A DNA stretch of 38,303 bases, taken from assembly GCA_016930635.1 (NCBI GenBank), contig JAFGGI010000044.1, positions 1-38,303 on the forward strand, read 5' to 3'. Position 1 is the first letter of the stretch. The number at the start of each line of letters is the position of its first letter. Shown piece after piece: positions 16,623 to 25,152 of this stretch. The notes below the pieces were generated by a model, which was not told the origin of the DNA, did no database searches, and saw only the letters and a list, made by a program, of their open reading frames with translations. Both the position numbers and the translations under genes were made by a program. The DNA comes from Sedimentisphaerales bacterium (GTDB lineage: Bacteria > Planctomycetota > Phycisphaerae > Sedimentisphaerales > UBA12454).

Positions 16623-18098
16623 TTATTTATTTTTCAGATACTCGTTAATTGCTGCGGCTGCGGTTCTGCCCTGGCCCATAGCTAATATCACAGTTGCAGC
16701 GCCGAGGACGATATCGCCGCCTGCATAAACACCGTCAATAGCGGTTTTGCAGTTATCATCAACAATAATATTTCCCCATTTGTTCAATTCCAGTCCCGGC
16801 GTTGTCTGGCCGATGAGCGGATTTGCGCCGTTGCCAATCGCAATAATCACCGTATCAACATCTATTGTAAATTCCGAGCCTTCAATCGGCACAGGCCTGC
16901 GTCTGCCGGATGAGTCTGGTTCGCCAAGTTCGTACTTCAGACATTCAATTGCTGTTACCACGCCTTCGGCATTACCGAGAATTCGTTTTGGATTTTGCAA
17001 AAGATGAAATTCAATACCTTCTTCCTTTGCGTGATGAACTTCTTCAACACGGGCAGGCATTTCCTTTTCGCTTCTTCGATAGACAAGATAAACTTTTTCT
17101 GCACCGAGTCTGACGGCTGTTCTGGCAGAATCCATTGCAACATTTCCACCACCAACAACAGCAACTCTTTTCGACATTGCGATAGGAGTATCAGCTCCCT
17201 TGCCGAAATCGTATGCCCGCATCAGATTTGCACGGGTCAGATATTCATTAGCACTGTAAACGCCGACGAGGTGCTCGCCTTCGATACTCATAAACATCGG
17301 CAAACCTGCCCCTACACCGATATAAACAGCATCGAAGCCGTCTTCGTCCATAAGCTGTTTTATGCTTTTTGTTCTTCCGACAACAAAATTACAAACTATT
17401 TTTACGCCCATTTTTTCGAGCTGGTCGATCTCTTCTTTAACAAGTGCTTTTGGCAGACGAAATTCAGGAATGCCGTAAACCATCACTCCGCCGGTTTTAT
17501 GGAATGCCTCGAATATTGTTACATCGTGGCCTGCCCTTCTGACATCGGTAGCAACGACAATGCCGCCCGGGCCCGAACCTATTACGGCCACTTTTTTGCC
17601 GGTCTCAGCCGCAATTTGGGGAATCGACTCATCGTGCTGTGCTCTGCCCCAATCGGCAACGAATCTTTCGAGCCTTCCGATGGAAACAGCTTTGTTGACA
17701 TCCTTGAATTTTTTGCCGACTGTACAGGGAAGCTGACATTGAACTTCCTGTGGGCATACCCTGCCGCAGACAGCAGGAAGCAGCGAATTTTCCCTGATTA
17801 TATCGAGTGCTTTTTGGAAATTGCCATCAGCTATCTCAGCAATAAATTCCTTTATCTTTATCTTTACAGGACAGCCCTGAACACAGGGAGCGTTTTTGCA
17901 CTGCAGACATCGAAGGGCTTCGAGGCGAGCCTGTGTTTCAGTATATCCGGTCGCGACTTCATTTACATTCGAACGTCTTTCGATTTCATCCTGTGCGGGC
18001 ATTAGCTGAGGAGGGATTGCATATCTATCGGCAGGTTTTAACGTGCCTGCTTTATGCTTTTCTAAAAGTTCCTGTAAAAGTTTTTCCTGGTCTGTCAC
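16623..18098 (-). CDS. nfnB: NfnB / glutamate-synthase-small-subunit-like flavoprotein
   Basis: 491 residues. The N-terminal domain binds two [4Fe-4S] clusters: C64xxC67 with C72 and C76 (CLQC...PCVQGCP), and C111xxxC115 with C121 and C125 (CGRVC...CQLPC). An FAD Rossmann motif GSGPGG is at 174-179. A second dinucleotide motif VVGGGNVAMDSART near 315 binds NADPH. The C-terminal IDGVYAGGDIVLGAAT closes the FAD site. Alone this would be called homotetrameric GltA/GltD-like glutamate synthase. The NfnA-type gene 12 nt upstream makes it the large subunit of NADH-dependent ferredoxin:NADP oxidoreductase, which bifurcates electrons between NADH and ferredoxin. GTG start at 18098 with CGGAG upstream. 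Confidence 0.9.
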   Translation of the reverse strand: MTDQEKLLQELLEKHKAGTLKPADRYAIPPQLMPAQDEIERRSNVNEVATGYTETQARLEALRCLQCKNAPCVQGCPVKIKIKEFIAEIADGNFQKALDIIRENSLLPAVCGRVCPQEVQCQLPCTVGKKFKDVNKAVSIGRLERFVADWGRAQHDESIPQIAAETGKKVAVIGSGPGGIVVATDVRRAGHDVTIFEAFHKTGGVMVYGIPEFRLPKALVKEEIDQLEKMGVKIVCNFVVGRTKSIKQLMDEDGFDAVYIGVGAGLPMFMSIEGEHLVGVYSANEYLTRANLMRAYDFGKGADTPIAMSKRVAVVGGGNVAMDSARTAVRLGAEKVYLVYRRSEKEMPARVEEVHHAKEEGIEFHLLQNPKRILGNAEGVVTAIECLKYELGEPDSSGRRRPVPIEGSEFTIDVDTVIIAIGNGANPLIGQTTPGLELNKWGNIIVDDNCKTAIDGVYAGGDIVLGAATVILAMGQGRTAAAAINEYLKNK

Positions 18099-18110
18099 GA
18101 TAACTCCGGA

Positions 18111-18968
18111 TTATTTATCAAGACCGATTCTGCATTTGTGTTTTTTGTTATATTCTTCCAATGCCTGAGCTTCCTGTTTCTTATAAGCCTGCATACGTTT
18201 CATCATCAAATCGAAATTTACTTTATGGCCATCAAACTCAGGACCGTCAACACATACAAATTTTGTTTGTCCGCCGACTTCGACCCTGCATCCGCCGCAC
18301 ATCCCGGTCCCGTCTATCATAATAGTATTAAGTGAGACAACCGTCGGAATATCAAATTCTTTTGTGGTCGCACAGCAGAATTTCATCATTATTGCAGGGC
18401 CGATCGCAACGGCAAGGGCGGGCTTTTCAGGACGCCGGCAAACTTCTTTCAATGGTTCTGTTACGAGGGCCTTTTTGCCATAGGAGCCGTCATCGGTAAC
18501 AACAATCAGCTCATCACTTATTGCCTTAAAGTCCTCTTCGAGGATTAAAAGCTCTTTTGTCCTTGCACCGATTATGCTGATCACTTTATTACCTGCTTTT
18601 TTCATTCCGGTTGCTATAGGCAAAAGCGGTGCGTTACCGATTCCACCGCCGACACAGACAACTGTCCCGAATTTTTCTATATGGGTAGGCTTGCCCAGGG
18701 GACCAAGGATATTTTCTATCTCGTCACCAACTTCCAAATGGCCCAATTCGGTGGTGCTCTTGCCAACAGCCTGCCAAATAAGACGTATTGTGCCCTTTTT
18801 GGGGTCAGAACCGGCTATTGTTAGTGGAATTCGCTCGCTATAGGCCGAGGAAAGGCAAACTATGACGAATTGGCCGGGCTTGGCAGCAGAGGCTATCAAT
18901 GGTGACTCAATATCAGCCATATAGACGTCAGATGATAACTGCTTTTTTGACAAGAACTTATGTGACAA
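18111..18968 (-). CDS. nfnA: NfnA (ferredoxin-NADP reductase-like, sulfide/dihydroorotate-dehydrogenase-type subunit)
   Basis: 285 residues. An FAD-binding beta-barrel with RIPLTIAGSD at ~47-56; an NAD-binding part with VVCVGGGIGNAPLLPIA (~103); and a C-terminal [2Fe-2S] site with Asp219, Cys224, Cys227 and Cys239 (IDGTGMCGGCR...FVCVDG). That is the unusual Asp plus three Cys ligand set known in NfnA. It partners NfnB encoded 12 nt downstream, giving a soluble complex that links NADH, NADPH and ferredoxin pools; this points to fermentative or anaerobic metabolism. The start is TTG at 18968 with AAAGG about 9 nt upstream; no better in-frame start precedes the conserved domain. Confidence 0.9.
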   Translation of the reverse strand: MSHKFLSKKQLSSDVYMADIESPLIASAAKPGQFVIVCLSSAYSERIPLTIAGSDPKKGTIRLIWQAVGKSTTELGHLEVGDEIENILGPLGKPTHIEKFGTVVCVGGGIGNAPLLPIATGMKKAGNKVISIIGARTKELLILEEDFKAISDELIVVTDDGSYGKKALVTEPLKEVCRRPEKPALAVAIGPAIMMKFCCATTKEFDIPTVVSLNTIMIDGTGMCGGCRVEVGGQTKFVCVDGPEFDGHKVNFDLMMKRMQAYKKQEAQALEEYNKKHKCRIGLDK

Positions 18969-19305
18969 TTTGGCCGCCTTTCACTAAAGATAAAGAAGCG
19001 GAATTATGCCCTATTTTGACTCTCTGGTCAAGCAATTATAAGATTTTTTTATATCCTTTAACATTTCTGCGAATATACGAGTTTCGATGCTGATTTTTCA
19101 TAAATTAAGTTAAAAAATCCTGGAAAAAAGTGCTTGCCGAATAGAAGTCTTTATTGTATAGTGGTTTGCGGTTTTTCTAAAACCGACGGCAATAGTAACA
19201 TAGTGTAGAGTTGAAAATTTAATATAAACCAATGTAAAGGTGCGGTTAGGGCAGTAAGGCTTAACAAACCAAATCCTGAATTTCTCTGATGATACGAGGT
19301 AACTT
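18969..19305. other. Gene-free divergent interval upstream of HU
   Basis: 337 bp between nfnA (leftward) and hup (rightward). It contains the HU promoter and a small hairpin at the predicted transcript start (CGGTTTT-TCT-AAAACCG, 19169-19185). The rest is AT-rich and shows no ORF or repeat that I can support. Confidence 0.6.
19134..19162 (+). promoter_or_regulatory. Promoter upstream of hup/csp
   Basis: TTGCCG (19134-19139), a 17-bp spacer, TATAGT (19157-19162). The predicted start near 19169 coincides with a perfect 7-bp hairpin (19169-19185), leaving a ~137-nt 5' leader before the HU start codon. Confidence 0.65.
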
Positions 19306-19611
19306 ATGGCAACAATAACGAAGAAAGAATTAATCGACCGTATTGCGGAACAAACGCAGGCTAAAAGAGTTGTGGTTAAACGAGTTGTTCAGTCTTTCCT
19401 TGACGAGATCATTGATGAGCTGAGCCAAAATAATCGTTTGGAATTCCGTGACTTTGGTGTCTTCGAGGTTCGCACACGTGAAGCCAGGATCGCACAGAAT
19501 CCAAAGACTCTCGAGAGAGTCAACGTTCCGGCCAAACGCACGGTAAAGTTCAAGATGGGTCGGCTGATGAAGGAAAAGCTCGGCGATACAGCTAATTCAG
19601 CAGCAGAATAG
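19306..19611 (+). CDS. hup: HU-family DNA-binding protein
   Basis: 101 residues, a small basic nucleoid protein that binds and bends DNA as a dimer. The HU/IHF core is clear: helices at 1-45 (ITKKELIDRIAEQ...), the turn LEFRDFGVFEVRTREAR at ~46-62, the beta-arm with NPKT (Asn-Pro at the arm tip intercalates DNA), VPAKRTVKFKMGRLMKEKL at the end. A 10-residue acidic/polar tail (GDTANSAAE) extends past the usual ~90. GAGGT lies 5 nt before ATG. It is followed 101 bp later by a cold-shock gene on the same strand. Confidence 0.96.
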   Translation: MATITKKELIDRIAEQTQAKRVVVKRVVQSFLDEIIDELSQNNRLEFRDFGVFEVRTREARIAQNPKTLERVNVPAKRTVKFKMGRLMKEKLGDTANSAAE

Positions 19612-19712
19612 AAGGTTTTAAGAGAGGTTGTTATTGCTCCCAAACAGACCCGTTTAGATACATCTGTCCGCGGAAATCCGGCAGAGAAATTGGGTTAATT
19701 AAGGAGTACTAT

Positions 19713-19916
19713 ATGGCGGAAGGAGTGGTAAAATGGTTTGACCCCAAGAAGGGCTACGGCTTTATTGAAGTCGAAGGTCAAACGGATGTTTTCGTACATC
19801 ATACAAGTTTCAAGACCAAAGGTCTTCGTTCGCTCAATCAAGGCGACAAAGTGAGTTACGAATTATCAGATGGTGAAAAAGGTCCTCGTGCCGAATCTGT
19901 AGAACTCTTAAAGTAA
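19713..19916 (+). CDS. csp: Cold-shock (CspA-family) protein
   Basis: 67 residues, one OB-fold single-stranded nucleic-acid-binding domain. RNP1 is KGYGFI (residues 14-19) and RNP2 is VFVHH (27-31), with VKWFDPKKGYGF at the start and GPRAESVELL at the end. It probably acts as an RNA chaperone. A perfect AAGGAG precedes ATG by 6 nt, indicating strong translation. It sits between HU and an HNH protein, a set of small nucleic-acid-binding genes. Confidence 0.96.
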   Translation: MAEGVVKWFDPKKGYGFIEVEGQTDVFVHHTSFKTKGLRSLNQGDKVSYELSDGEKGPRAESVELLK

Positions 19917-19977
19917 TCCGCTTCCTGTTTCGGCAAACAAATTTAAATAAACAGCAAAAGGTTATAGGCGGGGAGGA

Positions 19978-20613
19978 ATGGCTTTAACCGAGTTACAATC
20001 TGTTTTGGGCTGCAACGTACTCGTACTTAACAAGTATTATATGCCGTTGCGCATTGTTAACGTCAAGAGAGCCCTGTGCATGCTGTGCAGAGAACTTGTT
20101 GAAGTCATTTCATATGAACAAGGTCAGTATTATAATTACGATTTTGAGAGCTGGCTGGATATCAGCAAGCTTAGAAGATCCTTCGAGCCGCACGAACACG
20201 ATTGGATCGCAACGGTAAATTTTCATATAGCTGTCCCGCGAATTGTCAGGCTTTTATTTTACGATCGCCTTCCGAGAAACGATGTAAAGTTCAACAGGAG
20301 AAATATTTTTGCACGTGATGCTAATCGATGCCAGTACTGCGGCAAAAAATTTCCGACAAGTGAATTATCTCTTGACCATATCATCCCTAAAAAAATGGGC
20401 GGAAAGGCTGACTGGGAAAATCTCGTATGTGCCTGTACTAACTGCAATGCTAAAAAGGGAGGCAGGACACCTAAGCAGGCTGGCCTGACACTTATAAAAC
20501 CGCCCAAAAAACCACGGCACAATCCAACAGTTCATCTTCATTTAAGTAATGAAAGGTATCACAGCTGGAAGCAGTTCCTTGACCACGCATACTGGTCTGT
20601 TGAACTGACATAA
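19978..20613 (+). CDS. HNH endonuclease family protein
   Basis: 211 residues. The N-terminal ~105 residues (VLVLNKYYMPLRIVNVKRAL...) are the region common to bacterial chromosomal 'HNH endonuclease' proteins seen widely in planctomycetes and cyanobacteria. The HNH ββα-metal core spans about 112-160: C118xxC121, LDHIIP (Asp133-His134), ENLV (Asn at ~147-148), then C153xxC156 as the second half of the structural zinc site. Catalytic residues are intact, so metal-dependent nicking or cleavage is likely, but the biological target is unknown. ATG at 19978 directly follows GGGAGG. Confidence 0.92.
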   Translation: MALTELQSVLGCNVLVLNKYYMPLRIVNVKRALCMLCRELVEVISYEQGQYYNYDFESWLDISKLRRSFEPHEHDWIATVNFHIAVPRIVRLLFYDRLPRNDVKFNRRNIFARDANRCQYCGKKFPTSELSLDHIIPKKMGGKADWENLVCACTNCNAKKGGRTPKQAGLTLIKPPKKPRHNPTVHLHLSNERYHSWKQFLDHAYWSVELT

Positions 20614-20647
20614 AATTTACAAAAATATTTTCATAAAAGAGGATTTT

Positions 20648-21265
20648 ATGAAAACTCTTCTTTATATAAAGGTTTCCCCCAGAAACAACAGGAGTCATTC
20701 CCATAAAACAGCTAGTGCCTTTTTGTCTGCATATCAGCAGAAAAATCCGCAGGATAAAATTGAGACTATTGATTTATTTAAGCTTTCCCTGCCAGAGTTT
20801 GATAATTCAACGGCCCAGGCAAAATATGCCATAATGCACGGCGAAGAAAAAACAACCGAGCAGGTCAAAAAATGGGCAAATGTTGAGGAAACAATCCAAC
20901 AATTCAAATCAGCTGATAAATATCTTCTCTCAACACCTATGTGGAATTTCGGTATTCCTTATAAGCTCAAGCACTATATAGACATAATAGTCCAGCCGGG
21001 CTATACGTTCGGCTTCTCAGAGGCCGGCTATAAAGGTCTGGCGGGCGGCAAACCATTGTGCATAATTTACGCTCGCGGCGGAAGCTATGATGAAAATTCG
21101 CCAATGGATTTTCAGAAAAAATATCTCGATATGATCTTCGGTTTTATCGGCTTTAGCGAGATAAAGACGATAATCTGCCAGCCTACGTTAGGTGACAAGG
21201 AAACCGTTGAGAAAGCACAGGACAAAGCTATCACCGATGCAAAAGCTATAGCCGACGAGTTTTAA
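20648..21265 (+). CDS. azoR: FMN-dependent NADH-azoreductase / NAD(P)H-quinone reductase
   Basis: 205 residues, flavodoxin-like fold of the AzoR/quinone-reductase family. The FMN phosphate loop is SPRNNRSHSHKTASAF near residues 10-25. The flavin-flanking PMWNFGIPYKLKHYID is at about 98-112. YARGGSY occurs near residue 141. It probably acts as a two-electron quinone or azo reductase protecting against electrophiles. Physiological substrate unknown. GAGGATTTT precedes ATG. Spaced 34 nt from the HNH gene and may be read through from it. Confidence 0.92.
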   Translation: MKTLLYIKVSPRNNRSHSHKTASAFLSAYQQKNPQDKIETIDLFKLSLPEFDNSTAQAKYAIMHGEEKTTEQVKKWANVEETIQQFKSADKYLLSTPMWNFGIPYKLKHYIDIIVQPGYTFGFSEAGYKGLAGGKPLCIIYARGGSYDENSPMDFQKKYLDMIFGFIGFSEIKTIICQPTLGDKETVEKAQDKAITDAKAIADEF

Positions 21266-21361
21266 TCCTGTCGGGTAATCGACAAAGTAATACTGGACAA
21301 TCCTTCTTATACGCGTAAAATTATCCCCTGAATAAAATTGATTTAAAAGGAGTTTTGATTG

Positions 21362-22480
21362 ATGTTTACACTAATGGAAATTTCCTGGCCGAGAATCCTG
21401 AATTATGAACTCGTTCAAGGCAATGAAGTCTGGCGATTTGGCGCTTTTATGCTCATAGTTATATTCATATTAGCTGCGGCCAGGGTTGTTCAATTTATAT
21501 TTCAGTCTTATTCCAAAAGGGTCAGGGAGAAATTCGGCACTAACGTCCTGACACTGACAACTGAAGCAATCTCCAAACCCGCTTATGTAGTAATACTCGG
21601 TATAGGCATTGCAATCTGCAAAATCCCTCTTTATTTCAGTGATGAAAACGGCATCAGTACGAATGTAAGTGTCACGTGGGACAAAGTTACACAGGCTGTT
21701 ATCGCCATATCCATAGCTTATGCTCTTTATCGGCTTGTCGATGTTGCTGAATACTATTTAAAAAGACTTGTCGGAAAAACCGATACCAAGCTCGACGATA
21801 TGCTCGTACCTATTATCCGCAAGAGCCTGCGGATAACTATAGCTGTTATTGCTTCTTTGCTTATTGCCGAGAATATACTCGGACAAAATGTAAAATCTCT
21901 TCTGTTAAGTGCCGGTGTAGGCGGAATCGCAATAGCCATGGCTGCCAAAGATACGATAGCAAATTTCTTCGGCTCAATAACCATTTTCACGGACAGGCCG
22001 TTTCATATCGACGATATTATCAAAATAGGCAGTCATATAGGTCCTGTTGAAGAAGTGGGAATCAGAAGCACTCGTGTACGTACTCTTGAAGGCCATCTCG
22101 TAACAATACCCAATAACGTGATGGCCAATGAGATGATAGAAAACATCGGCAAGCGCCCTTACATTCGAAGAACATCACAAATCACGATAACTTACGACTC
22201 AGGCCATGAAAAAACCAAAAAGGCTGTCGATATTATTAAGGAAATCCTTGCCGGCATTGATGACGTAAATAAAGATTCCGACAGGCCGCCCCGGGTTTAC
22301 TTCAGCGATTTTAATGACTGTTCACTGGGTATATATATGTCATACTGGGTTAAACCCGCGGATTTTTGGCACTGGAACGAAGTAAATGAAAAAGTAAACT
22401 TTGAAATACTGAAGCGTTTTAACGCTGAAGGTATTGAATTTGCCTTCCCGACACAGACACTCTACGTGAAAAAAGACTAA
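21362..22480 (+). CDS. Mechanosensitive ion channel of the MscS family
   Basis: 372 residues. Four N-terminal hydrophobic segments (about residues 22-44, 67-88, 107-130, 152-172) precede the conserved pore helix SLLLSAGVGGIAIAMAAKDTIANFFGS (seen in pieces at ~178-205) and the beta domain FTDRPFHIDDIIKIG. A C-terminal vestibule domain follows. Opens on hypo-osmotic shock to release solutes. I chose ATG at 21362 because AAGGAG lies 10 nt upstream; the TTG one codon earlier is less likely. The 3' end overlaps nnrD (opposite strand) by 4 bp. Confidence 0.93.
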   Translation: MFTLMEISWPRILNYELVQGNEVWRFGAFMLIVIFILAAARVVQFIFQSYSKRVREKFGTNVLTLTTEAISKPAYVVILGIGIAICKIPLYFSDENGISTNVSVTWDKVTQAVIAISIAYALYRLVDVAEYYLKRLVGKTDTKLDDMLVPIIRKSLRITIAVIASLLIAENILGQNVKSLLLSAGVGGIAIAMAAKDTIANFFGSITIFTDRPFHIDDIIKIGSHIGPVEEVGIRSTRVRTLEGHLVTIPNNVMANEMIENIGKRPYIRRTSQITITYDSGHEKTKKAVDIIKEILAGIDDVNKDSDRPPRVYFSDFNDCSLGIYMSYWVKPADFWHWNEVNEKVNFEILKRFNAEGIEFAFPTQTLYVKKD

Positions 22481-23340
22481 CCAGCTATTGACTTAAACGC
22501 CTTCGGCAGATAATCCATAATATCGGTCGCGATCAGACTTACCTGGCCTTTATCCTCCACAGCCAAATCTGCAGCCAGGCCGTGAATATATACTCCCAAA
22601 ACAGAGGCATCGAAATTGTCGAGTCCTTGTCCGCACAAAGCTGTAATTATTCCGGTCAGCACATCACCAGCACCTGCGGTGGCCATGCCGGGATTACCGG
22701 TAGTATTCATATATATCCTGTCAGCATCTGTAACCACTGTGCCCTGACCTTTTAAAACGATAATAGCTTTGGCAGCCTTGGAAAATTCGGCCGCAATTGT
22801 TTCTCTGTCTTCAGGCATCGGTTGGCGAAGGAGCCCGGCCCAGAGCCTTTTCATTTCGCCCGGATGAGGAGTAAGAACAAGATTAGCCTTGCATATATCA
22901 GGCCAATTCGGCAACATCGCTAAATTATTCAGCCCATCGGCATCAATCACGATTCTGACATTTTCAAGTCGGAGAAGATTTTCAAGCACAGTTTTTACTC
23001 CGCCTGACACACCGATTCCGGGACCAAAGGCCAAACAATCATTATTTTCGAGGGCCTGTAAAATTGTATCGATTGCTTTTTTACTGATTTTCCCCGATGA
23101 ATCCTGGGCAAGTGGAATTGTCGTATAGCAAGGCTCGATTGCAGCAACAACAGGCAGTATACTTTGAGGCACTGCTAATCTGACCAAACCTGAGCCGCTT
23201 CTAAGTGCGCTTTTGGCCGCGATAGCTGCTGCACCGCTAAAGCCAATACTTCCTGCTACTACAAGCACCTTGCCGAAATCACCTTTATGAGCATCGGCTC
23301 TGCGAACAGATAATTTAGGTATTGCCGTTATTCTCTGCAT
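22477..23340 (-). CDS. nnrD: ADP/ATP-dependent NAD(P)H-hydrate dehydratase
   Basis: 287 residues of the ribokinase-like YjeF C-terminal domain, which repairs hydrated NAD(P)H by ATP/ADP-dependent dehydration. Features: the opening HKGDFGKVLVVAGSIGFSGAA, CLAFGPGIG, VIDADGLNNLA, LTPHPGEMKRL, VVLKG-type IIVLKGQGTVV, and the catalytic GNPGMATAGAGDVLTGII with the Asp of GAGD. The N-terminal epimerase domain (NnrE) that is often fused is absent, so the epimerase must be elsewhere. ATG at 23340. Converges on the MscS gene with a 4-bp overlap of stops. Confidence 0.94.
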   Translation of the reverse strand: MQRITAIPKLSVRRADAHKGDFGKVLVVAGSIGFSGAAAIAAKSALRSGSGLVRLAVPQSILPVVAAIEPCYTTIPLAQDSSGKISKKAIDTILQALENNDCLAFGPGIGVSGGVKTVLENLLRLENVRIVIDADGLNNLAMLPNWPDICKANLVLTPHPGEMKRLWAGLLRQPMPEDRETIAAEFSKAAKAIIVLKGQGTVVTDADRIYMNTTGNPGMATAGAGDVLTGIITALCGQGLDNFDASVLGVYIHGLAADLAVEDKGQVSLIATDIMDYLPKAFKSIAG

Positions 23341-23453
23341 AATATACCTTTCATCCCGTTAGAATTCTTTTTTACTATACACGTCTAAGCCAATTATTCT
23401 AAACGAAAATTTTTACAGATAATACTTTTTATTTTAAGAATTTCTAACTGAAT

Positions 23454-24488
23454 TCAATTATCGATAGTCGCCTTTGCCTCAAGAGTCATATCGGCAAAAA
23501 GGCCTGCTTTGTATTTATGAAATCCCAACGATGCAACCATTACAGCATTATCTGTACAATATTTTTTAGGTGCAATCAGCATTTTCCTGCCGCTTTGCTT
23601 CGTCATTTTTTCAAGTTCCTGACGCAAAAGTGTATTGGCACCGACGCCGCCGCCTAAAAGTATGGTCTTTGCCCCAAACCTATCGGCTGCCATTTCGGTC
23701 TTTTTTACAAGAACATCAATAACAGCGGCCTGGAACGATGCCGCTATATCCGCAATTTCCTTTTGGGTCATTTTATCTACGCGATTTCGGCCTTTCATAT
23801 CCTGGCCGCAGCAGTGATATAAAACGGCAGTTTTTATTCCGCTGAACGAAAAATCAAGTGAATCGTGCCCGAGCATTGTGCGAGGAAAATCTATCGCTGC
23901 CGGATTCCCATCTTTTGCAGCCTTTTCGATACTTGGTCCGCCGGGGTATGGCAGATTTAAAATTGTCGCGACTTTATCAAATGCCTCACCGGCAGCATCA
24001 TCAATAGTTGCACCAAGAAGTTTAGGCTCAATAACATTTTCACATTCATACAGACTTGTATGACCACCTGAAACGACAAGTGCTACTGCTGGAAGCTGCA
24101 GGTCAGTTGTCTCCATCATTGCCGACTGGAGATGCGCGTGGATATGGTTAATTGCGATCAAAGGTTTTTCCCAGACAAGTGCAAGTGTCTTTGCCGCAGT
24201 TATTCCCACGACAAGAGCAACTGTAAGGCCGGGCTGATTCGCAATAGCTACAGCATCTATATCTGCATTGTTAAGTCCTGACTGCTTTATTGCCTGGTCA
24301 ACAATAGGATAAATTTTCTCGATATGTGCCCGTGACGCGATTTCCGGCACGACACCTCCGTATTTCTGATGAAGCTCTATCTGTGAGGAAACTACATTTG
24401 CAAGAACCTCTGTGCCGTTGCGCACCACTGCGGCAGCCGTTTCATCACAGCTTGTCTCAATACCAAGGATATTAACAGCCTTTTCCAT
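23454..24488 (-). CDS. tsaD: tRNA N6-adenosine threonylcarbamoyltransferase
   Basis: 344 residues, the usual size. TsaD with TsaB/TsaE transfers the threonylcarbamoyl group to A37 of ANN-decoding tRNAs. ASKHA-fold signatures: ILGIETSCDETAAAVV (8-23), the metal-binding NHIHAH with His115 and His119, VSGGHTSLY, GEAFDKVA and LGGGVGANTLLR, then CTDNAVMVA at the C-terminus. ATG at 24488. About 90 nt upstream is a perfect 12-bp palindrome. With miaA at 6082, the window holds two A37 modification enzymes, though not linked. Confidence 0.97.
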   Translation of the reverse strand: MEKAVNILGIETSCDETAAAVVRNGTEVLANVVSSQIELHQKYGGVVPEIASRAHIEKIYPIVDQAIKQSGLNNADIDAVAIANQPGLTVALVVGITAAKTLALVWEKPLIAINHIHAHLQSAMMETTDLQLPAVALVVSGGHTSLYECENVIEPKLLGATIDDAAGEAFDKVATILNLPYPGGPSIEKAAKDGNPAAIDFPRTMLGHDSLDFSFSGIKTAVLYHCCGQDMKGRNRVDKMTQKEIADIAASFQAAVIDVLVKKTEMAADRFGAKTILLGGGVGANTLLRQELEKMTKQSGRKMLIAPKKYCTDNAVMVASLGFHKYKAGLFADMTLEAKATIDN

Positions 24489-24572
24489 CCCGCACTTTAT
24501 TTTAATTCGTTTTTCTTAAAATCTTTCATAATCATACCATCGTTTCACTTCTTAATAAAATCCGAATAATTC

Positions 24573-24584
24573 CTGAATATTCAG
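24573..24584. promoter_or_regulatory. Perfect 12-bp palindrome upstream of tsaD
   Basis: CTGAATATTCAG, flanked by TTC and GAA-like bases that extend the near-symmetry. It lies 85 nt upstream of the tsaD start, within the 171-bp gene-free gap before it. It has the form of a dimeric regulator's operator; no factor can be named. Confidence 0.35.
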
Positions 24585-24659
24585 AAGGTGCGGTATCCAT
24601 TGAGTAAAATGATAATAGACCGGCTCGGATATGTCAATTTAATGAGAAAATTATATGGA

Positions 24660-25109
24660 TTAGCTAAAGCTGTCTTTGCAGAAATCAGGAAAATACTTTA
24701 GCAGGTATGCCTGCTCTTTATCCAGCCTTTCCTGTGGAAACCCCTCATCCAGAAGACAAACAAAAAATTCTCTGTCTTCATAATGCTTCTCACGTCTTGA
24801 TATAGTACCATTCATTTTAACAACTTTGCTATCACGGAATTTTATAGAGAGTTTAACTCTATCTCCCTCTTTCAATTCTGATTTCTGAGGATTGAAATCA
24901 GCGATGAAAAACCTGATGGCATTGGGAGTGATACCGACTACCTGTGATTTTATATTCAAAATCTTAGGCGCAGCCCCGATCGGATAAGCAATTCTGACGC
25001 CGGCACGTCTGTCATTTTGTCTTCTGTCGGTTTTGCGCCGGCCGGCCTCCGCACGAGATTCATCTCGCTGTTCCCCCAACCTCCGATCTGTTTTCCTTCT
25101 TTTAAACAC
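24660..25109 (-). CDS. PilZ-domain-like protein
   Basis: About 149 residues. The N-terminal 40 residues are extremely rich in Arg/Asp/Lys with repeated RRKTDRR/RRQNDRRAGVR blocks; RRAGVR can act as the RxxxR loop of PilZ domains that bind cyclic di-GMP. The following beta-barrel pattern (VVGITPNAIRFFI, EGDRVKLSIKF, NGTISRREKHYEDREFFVCLLD) fits PilZ. The second signature (D/N-x-S-x-x-G) appears as NIKSQVVG, degenerate. The start is uncertain: GTG at 25109 has TGAGG 5 nt upstream and is preferred; an in-frame TTG at 25124 would add five residues. No motility or secretion gene adjoins it. Confidence 0.65.
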   Translation of the reverse strand: MFKRRKTDRRLGEQRDESRAEAGRRKTDRRQNDRRAGVRIAYPIGAAPKILNIKSQVVGITPNAIRFFIADFNPQKSELKEGDRVKLSIKFRDSKVVKMNGTISRREKHYEDREFFVCLLDEGFPQERLDKEQAYLLKYFPDFCKDSFS

Positions 25110-25152
25110 TAAGGCCTCATACAAATAACATCCATGTTCGACCCTAATAATT

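Noticed and set aside
16600-16626. GCGTTTATTCGTGTTAATTCG-like motif as a dispersed repeat
   Set aside because: A partly similar stretch occurs near 16188-16215, but two weak copies in one window are not enough to call a repeat family.
16995-18005. 336-codon plus-strand ORF
   Set aside because: It is antisense to nfnB, whose iron-sulfur and Rossmann motifs are clear. The ORF's composition (Phe/Ser/Cys/His-rich) is typical of a shadow frame.
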